Source: Streptomyces roseirectus
GTDB taxonomy: Bacteria > Actinomycetota > Actinomycetes > Streptomycetales > Streptomycetaceae
Reading direction: 5' to 3'
Assembly (NCBI RefSeq): GCF_014489635.1
Contig: NZ_CP060828.1
Span: forward strand, 3,386,001-3,450,000
DNA length: 64,000 nt
Shown: piece after piece, positions 17,793-28,900 of the stretch
Position numbering within the stretch: the stretch's first letter is position 1
Layout of the letters: the number at the start of each line of letters is the position of its first letter
The notes under the pieces: model-generated
Databases searched by the model: none
Told to the model about the DNA's origin: nothing
What the model saw: the letters and a program-made list of their open reading frames with translations, nothing else
Made by a program: the position numbers and the translations under genes

Positions 17793-19678
17793 GAGGCGAG
17801 CGCCGGGAGTCCCGCGACGAGGGCGTCGAGGAGGGCGGCGGTGATGCGGGGGCCGTCGACGGTGAGCAGGGACTCGGCGTGGAACTGCATGGACGCGAAG
17901 CGGGCGGAGCGCAGGGCGTGCACCTCGCCGGTCCTGGGGTCGCGGCTGACCTCGACCTCGGTGCCGTCGGGGAGCGTGAGGCGGTCGTCGGCGGCGCGGG
18001 CGGAGAAGGTGTTGTAGAAGCCGACGCGCTCCGGGGTGCCGAAGAGGTCGATCTCCTTCTGCACACCCTGGTTGGGGACGTCACGCCGGACGACGTCCAA
18101 CCCGAGCCGCCTGGCGAGGACTTGGTGGCTGAGGCACACCGCGAGGAACGGTCTGCGCTCGCGCAGCAGGCAGCTGACGGCCGCGTCGAGGTGGGCGATC
18201 TTCACGTGTCCGGTGTCCTGGGGGTCGCCGGGGCCGGGGCCCATGACGACGAGGTCGAAGTCGTCGAAGACGTACGGCTCGTCGAACCGACGGACCGTCA
18301 CCTCCAGCTCCAGCGCCTTGAGTTGCTTCTCGATCATCGAGGTGAAGGTGTCCTCGGCGTCGACGACGAGGACGCGCTGCCCGGCGAGGCGGGGGTGCGG
18401 CCGGGAGGGCTGCGGGGCCTCCGCGAGCCAGAACTCCGCGACGGACACGTTCCGTTGCTCCAGCGCGGCGCGCACCTGCGGATGCGAGGTGAACCGCGCG
18501 GGCCCGCCCGACTCCAGCGCGGCGACCAGCCCGGCCGCCTTCGCGCGGGTCTCGGCGACCTCGGCGAGGGGGTCGGAGTGGCGCACCAGGGTCGCGCCGA
18601 CGCCGATGCCGACCCGGCCCGCCGCGTCGATCTCCGCCGTCCGGATCAGGATCGCGGAGTCCAGGGTGCGCCCGCCGTGCTCGTCGCGGCCGATGAGGGC
18701 GGCGATGCCGCTGTAGTAGCCCCGGCCCCGGGGTTCGTGCCGGGCGATGACCCGGCAGGCGCTCTCCAGGGGGCTGCCGGTGACGGTCGGCGCGAACAGG
18801 GTCTCGCGCAGGATCTCGCGCGGGTCGCGGTCGCAGCGGCCCTCGATGAAGTACTCGGTGTGCGCGAGCCGCGCCATCTCCTTGAGGTACGGGCCCACCA
18901 CCCGGCCGCCGTCGGCGCAGATCCGGGCCATCATCTTCAGTTCCTCGTCGACGACCATGTAGAGCTCGTCGGCCTCCTTGCGGTCGGCGAGGAAGTCGAG
19001 GACGCCGGGGAGCGTCGGCCCCGAGTCCGGGTAGCGGTAGGTGCCGCTGATCGGGTTCATGACGGCGGTGCCGTCGTGCAGGCTGACGTGCCGCTCGGGG
19101 GTCGCGCCGACGAACGTCCGCTCACCGGTGTGCACGACGAACGTCCAGTAGGCGCCGGTCTCCCGTTCGACGAGGCGCCGGAAGAACGTCAGCGCCGAGT
19201 GGACTCCGTAGCCGGTGATCTCGGCCGTGAACGACCGTTTGATGACGAAGTTGGCGCCCTCGCCGGTGCCGATCTCGTCGGCGACGACGCGGCGCACGAT
19301 CTCGGCGTACTCCTCGTCGCCGACGTCGAAGCCGCCGCCGCGCAGCTCGATCCCGGTGTCCGGGATCCGCGCCAGGGCCTCGGTGAGCGGCAGGGTCTCC
19401 TGCTCGGTGACGGTCAGCGCGACCAGGGGGGCGCCGTCGTCGTGACTCTCGAAGCCCCGCTCGCGGACCTGGCGGTAGGGGACGAGGACGAGGACTTCGG
19501 CGCCGGGGCCGTCTTGTCCGCCGTCGCCGCACAGGGGTATCTCGCCGAGGGTGTCCGGGAGTTGGACGTCCCCGAGGAGGACGTCCAGCGAGCGCGGGCC
19601 GGCCGTCTCCGGGCGGAACAGCAGGGCGAACGGGCCCGCCTCGCCCTCCAGAATGCGGTGCAGCGCGTCCTGCTTCAC
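17789..19678 (-). CDS. phzE: PhzE-like 2-amino-2-deoxyisochorismate (ADIC) synthase
   Basis: 629 residues: an N-terminal anthranilate-synthase-like chorismate-binding domain ([44 protein letters not shown]) fused to a C-terminal class I glutamine amidotransferase whose nucleophile Cys lies in [14 protein letters not shown], with the His/Glu pair in MQFHAES. The layout matches PhzE, which makes ADIC from chorismate and glutamine without pyruvate release, rather than ordinary TrpE-TrpG. I chose the GTG at 19678 because GGAGG lies upstream and it forms a GTGA overlap with the isochorismatase stop. In the operon context ADIC is handed to the PhzD-like enzyme. Anthranilate synthase activity cannot be wholly excluded. 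Confidence 0.88.
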   Translation of the reverse strand: MKQDALHRILEGEAGPFALLFRPETAGPRSLDVLLGDVQLPDTLGEIPLCGDGGQDGPGAEVLVLVPYRQVRERGFESHDDGAPLVALTVTEQETLPLTEALARIPDTGIELRGGGFDVGDEEYAEIVRRVVADEIGTGEGANFVIKRSFTAEITGYGVHSALTFFRRLVERETGAYWTFVVHTGERTFVGATPERHVSLHDGTAVMNPISGTYRYPDSGPTLPGVLDFLADRKEADELYMVVDEELKMMARICADGGRVVGPYLKEMARLAHTEYFIEGRCDRDPREILRETLFAPTVTGSPLESACRVIARHEPRGRGYYSGIAALIGRDEHGGRTLDSAILIRTAEIDAAGRVGIGVGATLVRHSDPLAEVAETRAKAAGLVAALESGGPARFTSHPQVRAALEQRNVSVAEFWLAEAPQPSRPHPRLAGQRVLVVDAEDTFTSMIEKQLKALELEVTVRRFDEPYVFDDFDLVVMGPGPGDPQDTGHVKIAHLDAAVSCLLRERRPFLAVCLSHQVLARRLGLDVVRRDVPNQGVQKEIDLFGTPERVGFYNTFSARAADDRLTLPDGTEVEVSRDPRTGEVHALRSARFASMQFHAESLLTVDGPRITAALLDALVAGLPALAS

Positions 19679-20298
19679 GCCAGGACCTCCTTCGTCGGCA
19701 GCACGACCGCGCACGTGCGGGCCGCGTACTCCAGGGCCATCCGGTGGTCGCGCTCACCGAAGTCCGCGACGGCGTCGGCGACCAGGAACGTCTCGATGTC
19801 GTGCGTGTACGACTCCACGCAGGTCGCCAGCACACCGACGTGCGCGTAGATCCCGCACACGACCAGCTGATCCCGGCCGGCGTCCCGCATCCGCTTCAGC
19901 AGATCGCTGTTGAAGAACGCGCTGTACCGCCACTTGGTGAGCAGCCAGTCACCGTCCCGGGGCGCGACCGGCTCCACGACTTCCCGATCCGCCGGGTCGA
20001 CCCTCATCCCCGGCCCCCAGAAGTCCTTGAGCAGACCGCGCTGTTGGGGCGTCATACCGCCGGGCTGAGCGGTGTAGGCGACGGGAACGGCTTTTCCACG
20101 GGCCCAGTTGACCAACTCGGCGGCATTGGCGATGAGTTGCCCGCGCAGGGGCTCGGGGATGGGGCGGAGGAAGTACCGCTGGAGGTCGTGCAGGAGCAGC
20201 ACGGCCCGAGCGGGATCGACGGCCCACGGGGGCACACGGGCGGGGAGGGAGTCGGCGGTGGGGAGGGGGTAAGGCTCGATGGCGGGCAGGCCGGACAT
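19675..20298 (-). CDS. phzD: PhzD-like isochorismatase family vinyl-ether hydrolase
   Basis: 207 residues, the length of Phz[11 protein letters not shown] places Asp at 38 and TKWRYSAFF places Lys at 122, the positions I recall for the catalytic Asp and Lys of Pseudomonas Phz[16 protein letters not shown] and [11 protein letters not shown] match the rest of the fold. PhzD hydrolyses ADIC to trans-2,3-dihydro-3-hydroxyanthranilate (DHHA) and pyruvate. The ATG at 20298 has AAAGGAG upstream; the stop overlaps the ADIC synthase start. Downstream phenazine genes (phzF, phzG, phzA/B) are absent, so DHHA is likely diverted to the EntA-like dehydrogenase. Confidence 0.9.
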   Translation of the reverse strand: MSGLPAIEPYPLPTADSLPARVPPWAVDPARAVLLLHDLQRYFLRPIPEPLRGQLIANAAELVNWARGKAVPVAYTAQPGGMTPQQRGLLKDFWGPGMRVDPADREVVEPVAPRDGDWLLTKWRYSAFFNSDLLKRMRDAGRDQLVVCGIYAHVGVLATCVESYTHDIETFLVADAVADFGERDHRMALEYAARTCAVVLPTKEVLA

Positions 20299-20336
20299 AC
20301 AGAACTCCTTTCAAGTCGCTTGCTCAGAAGGGCACT

Positions 20337-21125
20337 TCACGCCCCCAACGTCGCCCCACCATCCACCGTCAGGTCATGCAGCGTGATGTGCCCGGCATCG
20401 TCCGACAGCAGGAACGCCACCGCCGCCGCCACATCCTCGGGGCGGGCGATCTTCCCCAGCGGGATGCCCAGCTTGAACGCGCTCGGTGAGCCGTCGATCG
20501 TGGCCTGCCGCCCGCTCTCGTCCCGCCACATGGAGCTGAGCATCGGCGTGTCCGTGGACCCCGGCGCGACGACGTTGCACCGGATCCCGTACCGCGCGAC
20601 CTCCACCCCGAGGGATTTGGTGAACTGCGCGGCGGCGGCCTTGGACGCGGCGTACGCGGCCATCTCGCTGCGCGGCGTACGCGCGGCGTTGGACGCGACG
20701 GTGACGATCGCGCCGGAGCGCCGGGCGATCATGCGGTCGACGACCGCGCGGGTCACGTGGAACACCCCGGTCGTGTTGACGGCGAACGTGTCGGCCCAGT
20801 CCTGCGTCCGATAGCCCCGCACGGGGCCGAGCCGCAGGATGCCGGCCGCGTTGACGAGGTGGTCGAGGGGCCCGAGCCGGTGCTCGGCCTCGTCGACGAC
20901 CCGGCGCACGGCGTCCTCGTCGGTGATGTCGGCCGGCAGCGGCGCGATGTCGAGGCCCCCGGCGGAGAGCTTGGCGGTGACGTCGAGGAGTTCCCGGGCG
21001 TCCCGGTCGACGGCCGCGACGCGCACGCCGGCGGTGGCCAGGGTGCGGACGATCGCGGTGCCGATGCCGCCGGCGGCGCCGGTGACGAGGGCGGTCCTGC
21101 CGTCCATGCTTGCGATGCTGCTCAT
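20337..21125 (-). CDS. EntA-like short-chain dehydrogenase (probable DHHA/2,3-dihydro-DHB dehydrogenase)
   Basis: 262 residues of the classical SDR family: cofactor motif TGAAGGIG near residue 16, NAAG strand, and the Ser/Tyr/Lys set in [22 protein letters not shown]. An Asp in [10 protein letters not shown] after strand 2 predicts NAD rather than NADP. It is most like 2,3-dihydro-2,3-dihydroxybenzoate dehydrogenases. Beside PhzC/D/E-like genes the expected substrate is DHHA, giving 3-hydroxyanthranilate, as in calcimycin- and benzoxazole-type pathways. I chose the ATG at 21125 (MSSIASMDG) with GAGGAAA upstream; it lies 8 bp after the DAHP synthase stop. Confidence 0.85.
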   Translation of the reverse strand: MSSIASMDGRTALVTGAAGGIGTAIVRTLATAGVRVAAVDRDARELLDVTAKLSAGGLDIAPLPADITDEDAVRRVVDEAEHRLGPLDHLVNAAGILRLGPVRGYRTQDWADTFAVNTTGVFHVTRAVVDRMIARRSGAIVTVASNAARTPRSEMAAYAASKAAAAQFTKSLGVEVARYGIRCNVVAPGSTDTPMLSSMWRDESGRQATIDGSPSAFKLGIPLGKIARPEDVAAAVAFLLSDDAGHITLHDLTVDGGATLGA

Positions 21126-21133
21126 GGGTTTCC

Positions 21134-22297
21134 TCACTTCGCAGAGGTCCAGGCCGAGGTGACGGCCACGGCCTGGCCGGGGTTGAGGCGCGGATCGCAG
21201 TGGGAGGTGTAACGGCCGGTGCGGCAGCCGGAGTTGGCGACGCACTCGACGACGTCGTCCGGCGTGGTCTCCAGGTGGAGCCCGCCCGCGACACCGCCGG
21301 CCGCGCGGACGGCGGCCTGGAACTCGGCGATCTCGCGTTCGACGGTCTCGGTGTGCCGGGTCTTGACGCCGGCCGGGGTGGTGACGGTGTTGCCGTGCAT
21401 GGGGTCGGTCAGCCAGACCACCGGGTGCCCGGCCTCGCGGACGGCGGTGACGAGCGGGGGCAGCGCGGCGGCGACCGTGCCGGCGCCCATGCGGGCGATC
21501 AGCGTGAGCCGGCCGGGCTCCCGTTCGGGGTCCAACTTCTCGCACAGGGCGAGGAGTTCGTCCCGTTCCATCTTGGGGCCGACCTTGCAGCCGACGGGGT
21601 TGACGACCTCGGCGAGGAGCGCGACGTGGGCGCCGTCGACCTGGCGGGTGCGTTCGCCGATCCACGGCATGTGGGTCGAGGCGAGCAGGAGCCGGCCGTC
21701 GCGGTCGCGGCGCAGCATGGGGATCTCGTAGTCGACGAGCAGCGCCTCGTGGCTGGTCCACACGGGCGGCTCGACACGGTTCCTGGGCCCGTGCCAGCCG
21801 AGGTGTTCCATGATCTCGGCGGCGGCCATGTAGCCGGTGAGCAGGCGCAACGGGTCGGGCCGGCGGCTGTCCCCGTCGGGCTCCGGGGAGTTGACCATGT
21901 GCCCCCGGAACACGGGGAGTTCGACGCCGTCGACGCGTTCGGTGTCGCTGGAGCGGGGTTTGGCGAACTGCCCGGCGATGCGCCCGATGCGGACGACGGG
22001 CTGGTGCGCGGTCATCTTGAGGGCGCCGGCGAGTAAGTCGAGGACGGCGGTCTTGCGGGCGACGTGGGCGACCGTGCACTCGGCGGGGTCCTCGGCGCAG
22101 TCGCCGGACTGCACGACCAGGGCCTTCCCGGCGGCGACCTGGGCGAGGGCGGCGCGCAGTTCACGGACGTCCTCGGTGGCGACGAGGGCGGGACGCCGGA
22201 CGAGTTCGTCGCGGACGCGTTCGAGCTGTGCCGGGTCGTCCCACGCGGGCTGCTGCTTCGCGGGTTTCAGCCGTATGTCGAGCAGGGTGTTGTCCAC
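21134..22297 (-). CDS. phzC: Class II 3-deoxy-7-phosphoheptulonate (DAHP) synthase, PhzC-like
   Basis: 387 residues. VVQSGDCAEDP, GRIAGQFAKPRSSDTE, VYWGRPP-region equivalent HEALLVDYE, VNPVGCKVGPKM, WLTDPMHGNT and GGLHLETTPDDVVECV are the conserved blocks of plant-type (class II) DAHP synthase. It condenses phosphoenolpyruvate and erythrose 4-phosphate, the first step to chorismate. Compared with primary actinobacterial enzymes of ~450-460 residues it is short at the N-terminus, like PhzC, which may mean reduced feedback control (inference). The GTG at 22297 opens the operon; a GGAG sits a few bases upstream. The leader of ~400 bp separates it from the SARP gene on the same strand. Confidence 0.92.
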   Translation of the reverse strand: MDNTLLDIRLKPAKQQPAWDDPAQLERVRDELVRRPALVATEDVRELRAALAQVAAGKALVVQSGDCAEDPAECTVAHVARKTAVLDLLAGALKMTAHQPVVRIGRIAGQFAKPRSSDTERVDGVELPVFRGHMVNSPEPDGDSRRPDPLRLLTGYMAAAEIMEHLGWHGPRNRVEPPVWTSHEALLVDYEIPMLRRDRDGRLLLASTHMPWIGERTRQVDGAHVALLAEVVNPVGCKVGPKMERDELLALCEKLDPEREPGRLTLIARMGAGTVAAALPPLVTAVREAGHPVVWLTDPMHGNTVTTPAGVKTRHTETVEREIAEFQAAVRAAGGVAGGLHLETTPDDVVECVANSGCRTGRYTSHCDPRLNPGQAVAVTSAWTSAK

Positions 22298-22706
22298 TGG
22301 GGTCTCCGTAGAGCTGAGGGGTCACGGCCTGCGGTGCGGTGCGAGCCGTGGCGCGCTCGGAGGAAACCGGCGGCGCGGGGCGCGGCACGGATGCGGGTGA
22401 CGGCTCGCCAGGATTCTTGGCCTGCGGCTCGACGGCGGCCAATGGACGTTTGCGCAGTCCGTCAAGTGCGCCGGAGTCCATCAGGTCCGGGACTTGACAT
22501 TCTCGAACCGGCTTACTTGCCGGGAAGATCGCCGTCCGTAGAGTGAGGCGCGGCCGACGGCGCCGCGGGGTGAACGAGGGACGGATCCCCGCCGCGCGGG
22601 TCGGCTTCCCGGGCGGCGGCCCGGCCGGAATGCGTGGCGGCCCCCGTCGCCCGGCTCTCTTTTGTATACGGCATTCCGGGCGCTGTATACAGGGCCGAGC
22701 CCTTGT
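22298..22706. other. Leader region between SARP gene and aromatic operon
   Basis: 409 bp with no convincing gene. It should hold the promoter and activator sites of the operon that starts at 22297. Visible structure is the GTATAC pair near the SARP end, and an inverted repeat CCGGA-(10 nt)-TCCGG around 22471-22490. I could not pick a convincing -10/-35 pair on the minus strand. Confidence 0.4.
22664..22690. promoter_or_regulatory. Paired GTATAC sites 21 bp apart
   Basis: The palindrome GTATAC occurs at 22664-22669 and again at 22685-22690, each preceded by T, exactly 21 bp (two helical turns) apart. They lie just past the SARP stop and ~370 bp upstream of the DAHP synthase start. They look like tandem operator half-sites in otherwise GC-rich DNA. 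Confidence 0.35.
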
Positions 22707-23417
22707 TCAGGCCCACACCGGGGCCGGCGTGGGGTGTTCGCGGCGTAGTTGCCAGTACGCGGTGAGGGCGTTCTGGGAGGTGTTGCCGGGGTGGAGCTTT
22801 TCGAGCAGGCGCTCGTACAGGGGCTCGCGCAGCCTCAACCGGGCGATGACGGCGACGAGTTCGGTGATGAGCTGGCGGTCGCGGCCGGCCCGCAGCTCGG
22901 CCTCGATCCACTGGTCGACGGCGCGCCGGCGCGAGCGTTCGAGGTCGTCGATCCGCAACTGGAGGCGGGGGCCCGCCTGGACGCCGGAGAACGCCTCGCC
23001 GGACCACAGGGCGAGGGCCTGCCGCAGCCGGCGCGCCGCGCGCTCCGCGTCGCCGGCCTCCATCGCCCGGTAGCCGGCGCCCGCGTACCGTTCGAAGTCC
23101 GAGGTGTCGAGAGTGCCCGTACCCGTCTCCAGCCGGTAGCCGCCGGGGAGTTCGGACAGCAGCTCGTCCCGGCGCCGGCCGCCGCGCAGCGCTTCCGCGA
23201 AGAGTTCGCGCAGTTCTCGGACGGCGGTCTGGACGACCAACCTGCCGGTGCCCGGGGCTTCTTGGGGGGCGACCTCCTCCGCGAGCACGTCGGTGGGCAC
23301 GAGTTGGCCGGGGTACGCGGCGAGCAGGGCCAGCGTCTGCCTCGTCAGCCGGGCGGCCGGCAGGACGGGCATACCGTCCACTTTGACCGAGAAGGTTCCG
23401 AGTACCTTGATGTCCAC
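22707..23417 (-). CDS. SARP-family pathway-specific activator
   Basis: 236 residues. The N-terminus DIKVLGTFSVKVDG and the segment RQTLALLAAYPGQLVPTDVLAEEV form the OmpR-like winged helix of SARP proteins. From about residue 95 the bacterial transcriptional activator (BTAD) domain follows: SDFERYAGAGYRAMEAGD, ALALWSGEAFSGVQ, and LREPLYERLLEKLHPGNTSQNALTAYWQLR. SARPs bind direct repeats and recruit RNA polymerase to antibiotic genes. It lies just upstream of and in the same direction as the aromatic operon, the likely target. Start GTG at 23417 with GGGGG upstream. It faces a divergent ScbR-like TetR gene. Confidence 0.9.
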   Translation of the reverse strand: MDIKVLGTFSVKVDGMPVLPAARLTRQTLALLAAYPGQLVPTDVLAEEVAPQEAPGTGRLVVQTAVRELRELFAEALRGGRRRDELLSELPGGYRLETGTGTLDTSDFERYAGAGYRAMEAGDAERAARRLRQALALWSGEAFSGVQAGPRLQLRIDDLERSRRRAVDQWIEAELRAGRDRQLITELVAVIARLRLREPLYERLLEKLHPGNTSQNALTAYWQLRREHPTPAPVWA

Positions 23418-23472
23418 GCTGCCCCCAAGCGATTCGCGACAAGTCTCGGCCGGAGACTAGATCTCGACCGCT

Positions 23473-23500
23473 CGGAAGAATAATCGTTTTTTTGTTTCCG
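23473..23500. promoter_or_regulatory. AT-rich pseudo-palindrome in SARP/TetR divergent promoter
   Basis: CGGAA at 23473-23477 and TTCCG at 23496-23500 flank an AT-rich core with a T7 run, in a region otherwise above 70% GC. It lies between the divergent SARP and ScbR-like genes, where gamma-butyrolactone receptors usually bind. The symmetry is only partial. Confidence 0.3.
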
Positions 23501-23622
23501 GGACAGCGTGCCTGGCGTCACCTCGGACCTGACACCTCGTTGGAACGGTACGCTCGTCGGCCCTTAAAATAGTGTGGGTTTTCTTTCGTTCGCTGGTTGT
23601 TCTCCTGGTGGTGTGCGTTCAG

Positions 23623-23656
23623 AGAGGGGCGGCATGAGGAGAGGGGCGGCATGAGG
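23623..23656. repeat. 17-bp tandem duplication of ribosome-binding site and start codon
   Basis: AGAGGGGCGGCATGAGG occurs twice back to back (23623-23639, 23640-23656). Each copy has a purine-rich site and an ATG. The second ATG (23651) begins the TetR gene. The first (23634) is out of frame and opens a six-codon frame (MRRGAA) whose TGA overlaps the real ATG. Confidence 0.85.
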
Positions 23657-24292
23657 CAGGAGAGGGCCGCTCGGACGCGGCGGACTCTGGTGGACGCGGC
23701 GGCCGGGGTCTTCGACCGGCACGGATACGAGGGCACCTCGCTGACCCGCATCGCCCAGGCCGCGGACACCTCGCTCGGCGCGCTCACCTTCCACTTCGCC
23801 TCCAAGGAGAGCCTGGCCCGCACGGTCGGGGAACAGGGGCTCGTCACGACCCGGGACGCCGTCGCCGCGCTCCCCGCGCACCCCGGGGCCTCGGTGGAAT
23901 GGCTCGCGTCCCTCACGCTCGCCCTCACCGGACTCCTCGACCGCGAGCCGGTCGTCCGCGCCGCCGCCCGCCTCACCCGTGAACTCCTCTGGACGCCGCC
24001 CAACTGGTACTCCGTCTGGCAGCCGGCCCTCCGCGCCCGCCTCGACACCGCCCGCCCCGACGAACTCCCGCCCGGCGCCGACCCCGCCACGCTCACCGCC
24101 CTCGCCTCCCACCTCATCACCGGCTCCGAATCCTGCGCCCGCCACCGCGCCTACCACCCCGACGCCTCCGAACAGGAATGCCCCGGCACCTCCGAGGACG
24201 TCCCCCGAATCCTCCGCCTGGTCCTGGACCCCACCCCCCTCCCCGAGACCGCGCACCCCACGGGGTTGGTACCCCGGCAGCCGCGCCGCTGA
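23651..24292 (+). CDS. ScbR/ArpA-like TetR regulator (gamma-butyrolactone receptor family)
   Basis: 213 residues from the ATG at 23651. The HTH spans TRRTLVDAAAGVFDRHGYEG, then LTRIAQAADTSLGALTFHF and SKESLARTV; the GALTFHFxSKExLA pattern is that of A-factor-receptor type TetR proteins. The C-terminal domain includes NWYSVWQPAL, where Trp residues line the ligand pocket in this family. It is divergent from the SARP gene, a classical arrangement in which the receptor represses the activator until a butyrolactone-type signal accumulates. A second family member lies nearby at 24898-25830. No butyrolactone synthase (afsA) is in the window. Confidence 0.82.
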   Translation: MRQERAARTRRTLVDAAAGVFDRHGYEGTSLTRIAQAADTSLGALTFHFASKESLARTVGEQGLVTTRDAVAALPAHPGASVEWLASLTLALTGLLDREPVVRAAARLTRELLWTPPNWYSVWQPALRARLDTARPDELPPGADPATLTALASHLITGSESCARHRAYHPDASEQECPGTSEDVPRILRLVLDPTPLPETAHPTGLVPRQPRR

Positions 24293-25869
<1,577 letters not shown>

Positions 25870-25884
25870 TCAAAACCCGGGCCA

Positions 25885-25903
25885 AAAAGAATCTTCTTCT
25901 TTT
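25885..25903. promoter_or_regulatory. Palindrome upstream of repeat-tailed TetR gene
   Basis: AAAAGAA-TCTTC-TTCTTTT is a perfect 7-bp inverted repeat with a 5-bp spacer, in an AT-rich patch 55 bp upstream of the chosen ATG (25830) and about 94 bp past the end of the fusion gene. It is placed as expected for an autoregulatory operator. Confidence 0.5.
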
Positions 25904-25996
25904 ATCTCCGCCCCGCGGGTGATCGTATCCCCGAACAGTCTCGGCCAACATCCGTTCACAGAAGCCGAGTTGCCTCTGTGAGGACGGGCCACGCGA

Positions 25997-28900
25997 TCAC
26001 GGCTGCTCCTCGGGCGGGAGGGCCACAGCCCGGTGCCACCCACGCCGGAAGTGGACCAGCGCCGGCGCGTCGGAGAGGGCGACGGCTTCGATCCGCCCCG
26101 TGAGGATGCTGTGATCCCCACCGGGCAGCACCTGCCGACTGACGCACGCGAACCGGGCCGCCGCCCCGGGCAGACCGGGCAGCCCCCGCTCCAACGGAAC
26201 GAGGGACGCCTCGGCCGCAGCCCTGTCCCGCCCCGCGAACTCCCGTGCCACAGCAGCCTGTTCATCACCGAGGACGTTGACGAGGAACCGGTCCGCCCGC
26301 GTGAACACCTCATGCGCACGCGAGGACCTGTCCACACACACCAGCAGCAACGGCGGCTCGGCGGACAGACTGCACACCGCGCTCGCCGTGAACGCCCGCG
26401 CCCGCCCCTCCCCGTCCCACGCGGTCACCACCGTCACCGGCGCCGCGAGCCGCGCCATCGCCTCCCGGAACAACTCCGGCGTCACCGGTTCGGCCTCCGG
26501 GACGTCGAACAGGGCGCCCCTGACCCGCTCGGCGACGGCGTCCGCGTGACTCTCCATGACGTCCCCTTCGAGTTCGACCTGCGACACCGGGCCGGTGGTC
26601 AACTCCGCCCACAGATCCACGTCCCGGACCGACACCGCCACCTCCTCACCGCCCGTCACGACGGTCACGGGACAGGCCAACCGGGGCTCAGACTCACCGG
26701 CGTCCCGCTGCGGCGGCCGACTCTCCGCCACGAACAGATGCCGGGGCCCCGGGCCCCCGTCCCGCACCAGCCGCCGCGCCACCTCGTACGCCGGCAGCCC
26801 ACCGCCCCCGTGCCCGAACAAGGCGTACGCCCCCTCCCCGACCCGCTCCGCGATCCACCCGGCGACGTCACCCACGCTCTCCTCAAAACTCCGCCCCGCC
26901 CCCTTCCCCCGCCCGACCACGACAGCGTCGATCTCCAACGGCAGCGCGGCGAGAAGAGGCCGGAAGACCAGAGGGGAGCCGCCGACAGGGGGAAGACAGA
27001 ACAGGGTGACGGGGGTGAGGTCAGGGTTCGCGGCAAGCTCGGCCGCGGTCGAAGCAGACGCCGGAGCCGGGCCCTCGGCCGACACCGGCAGATCCCCCAC
27101 CGTCTCCGCCCACTCATCCGCGACAGCCGTCAACACCCGCACCAGCACCTCCACCAACCCCCGAGCCGTCGCCTCGTCATACAGCCCGGTGTCGTACTGG
27201 AGCCGCAGGGCAAGCCCCGTACGACTCCTCGTGGCGGTCAGCATCAGTTCGAGGGGGACGCAGGCGCCGGTGTCCTCGACGGCCTCGGTCCGCAGCCCCG
27301 GCAGGGTGAGGCCGAGGAGGGGTTCGTCGCCGAAGTCGACGGAGACCGGCGTGAGGGATCGCGGCTCGCCCGGATGCGGGGTGAGCCCGGCGAGGAGGGC
27401 GTCGAGGGGCGCGGCGGCGCGCTCACCGGCGTCCAGGAGGGCGTCCCGCGTCGCGCGGACGGCCTCGTCGAGCGGAGTCGCGTCCGTGAGGGAGACCCGC
27501 AGCGGCAGCACGGCCGCGAGGGAGCCGACGACGTCCTGCGCCTGCGGCTCGCGCTGCCCGAACGTCGTCGCCAGCAGGAACTCGTCCTGCCCGCACACCC
27601 CGCGCAGCACCGCCTGCCAGCCGGTGCACAGCGTCGCGAAGAGGGTGACCCGGTGCCGGCCGCTCCAGGACTGGAGCCGCGCGGTGTCGGCCGCGTCGAG
27701 CCGGACGGTGACGGCGGCCCCCGGCCCCCGGAACTGCCCGCCGCGCGGCCGGTCGGTGGGCAGCCGCAGCACCGGCGGCACCTCCCCCAGGTGCTCACGC
27801 CACCACGCGACGTCCCCGTCGCGCCCGGCGGTCACCGTGAGCGACAGATTCGTCCCGGCGGGCCCGGAAAACTCCGGCACCCGCCCCTCGCGCACCGCCC
27901 GGTACGCCTCCCCCAGATCCCGCGTCACCAGCCGCACCGCGTGCCCGTCGAGCGCGATGCGGTGCGTGCCGAGGACGAGCAGGTGATCGTCGTCCCCGAG
28001 CCGGACGACGGTGACGGTGAACAGGGGGCCGTGCGCGAGGTCGTGCGCGTCCTCCCGTACTGCGCGGATGATGTCGGACGGGTCGACCTGGACCGTGTCG
28101 GACGGGTCCTGTCCGCGCGCGTCGGTGACGGTCACGCCCACCGGCGCGGGCGGCAGCACGACCTGCCGCAGCGTCTCCCCGTCCGCGTCGCCCTCCTCCG
28201 CCCGGAAGACGGTCCGCAGCCCGTCGTGCCGGTGGACGACCGCCTCGACGGCCGTCCGCAACGCCGTCAGGTCCAGCGGGCCTCGGAGGCGGACCGCGCG
28301 GGCCTCGTTGTGGGCGGCGGCACCGAGACGCCGGGCGGCGAGCCAGAGGCGGCGTTGGACGGGGGTGGCGGGGGCGGAGTGCTCGGTGTACTGGGCCGGT
28401 GCCGCTCGCTGCGGCGCTCGCTGTGTCGTCCGCTGCGGGACGTCCTCGTGGTACCGCCGCCTGAGGACGTCCAACTCCCCCAACACCGCCCGCAGTTGCT
28501 CCGGCGTCACCCCGAGGTCCACCAGCGCGGCCAACTCATCGGCACCGGCCTCCGCGAGGGCGTCGATCAGGGCGAGGCCGGTGCCGGGGCAGGCGCTCAG
28601 CACGACGACGACCCGTCCGGCGTCCGGATCGAACCCGTACCGCTCGCGCGTCGCACGGTAATGCGCGACGTCCTCGGCGAACCGCTCCACCGACTGGTCC
28701 GTCATCTCCGTCACCACGCCCAGGCCGGCGCGGGCCGCCTCCTCGTACCCCGCCCTGTCGTCGCCGACGGCCAGGAACACCGGCGGGTCCGGCTGGACCG
28801 GGCGCGGGACGCGACTGACGTCGCCCGCGCGTCTGCCTCCCCGCCACAACGCCCTTATCTGCTCCAGCCGTTCACCGCACGCGCCGTCGACGCCGATGCC

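Noticed and set aside
17789..19678. Ordinary anthranilate synthase (TrpEG fusion) for tryptophan
   Set aside because: The domain order alone would fit, but the neighbouring PhzD-like and PhzC-like genes and the CLSHQ amidotransferase site favour an ADIC synthase; not excluded completely.
16043..22297. Phenazine biosynthesis cluster
   Set aside because: PhzC, PhzD and PhzE homologues are present, but PhzF, PhzG and PhzA/B are missing and an EntA-like dehydrogenase is in their place.
22494..22516. TTGACA as a -35 box upstream of the aromatic operon
   Set aside because: It lies on the plus strand and would transcribe antisense into the SARP gene; no matching -10 box was seen.
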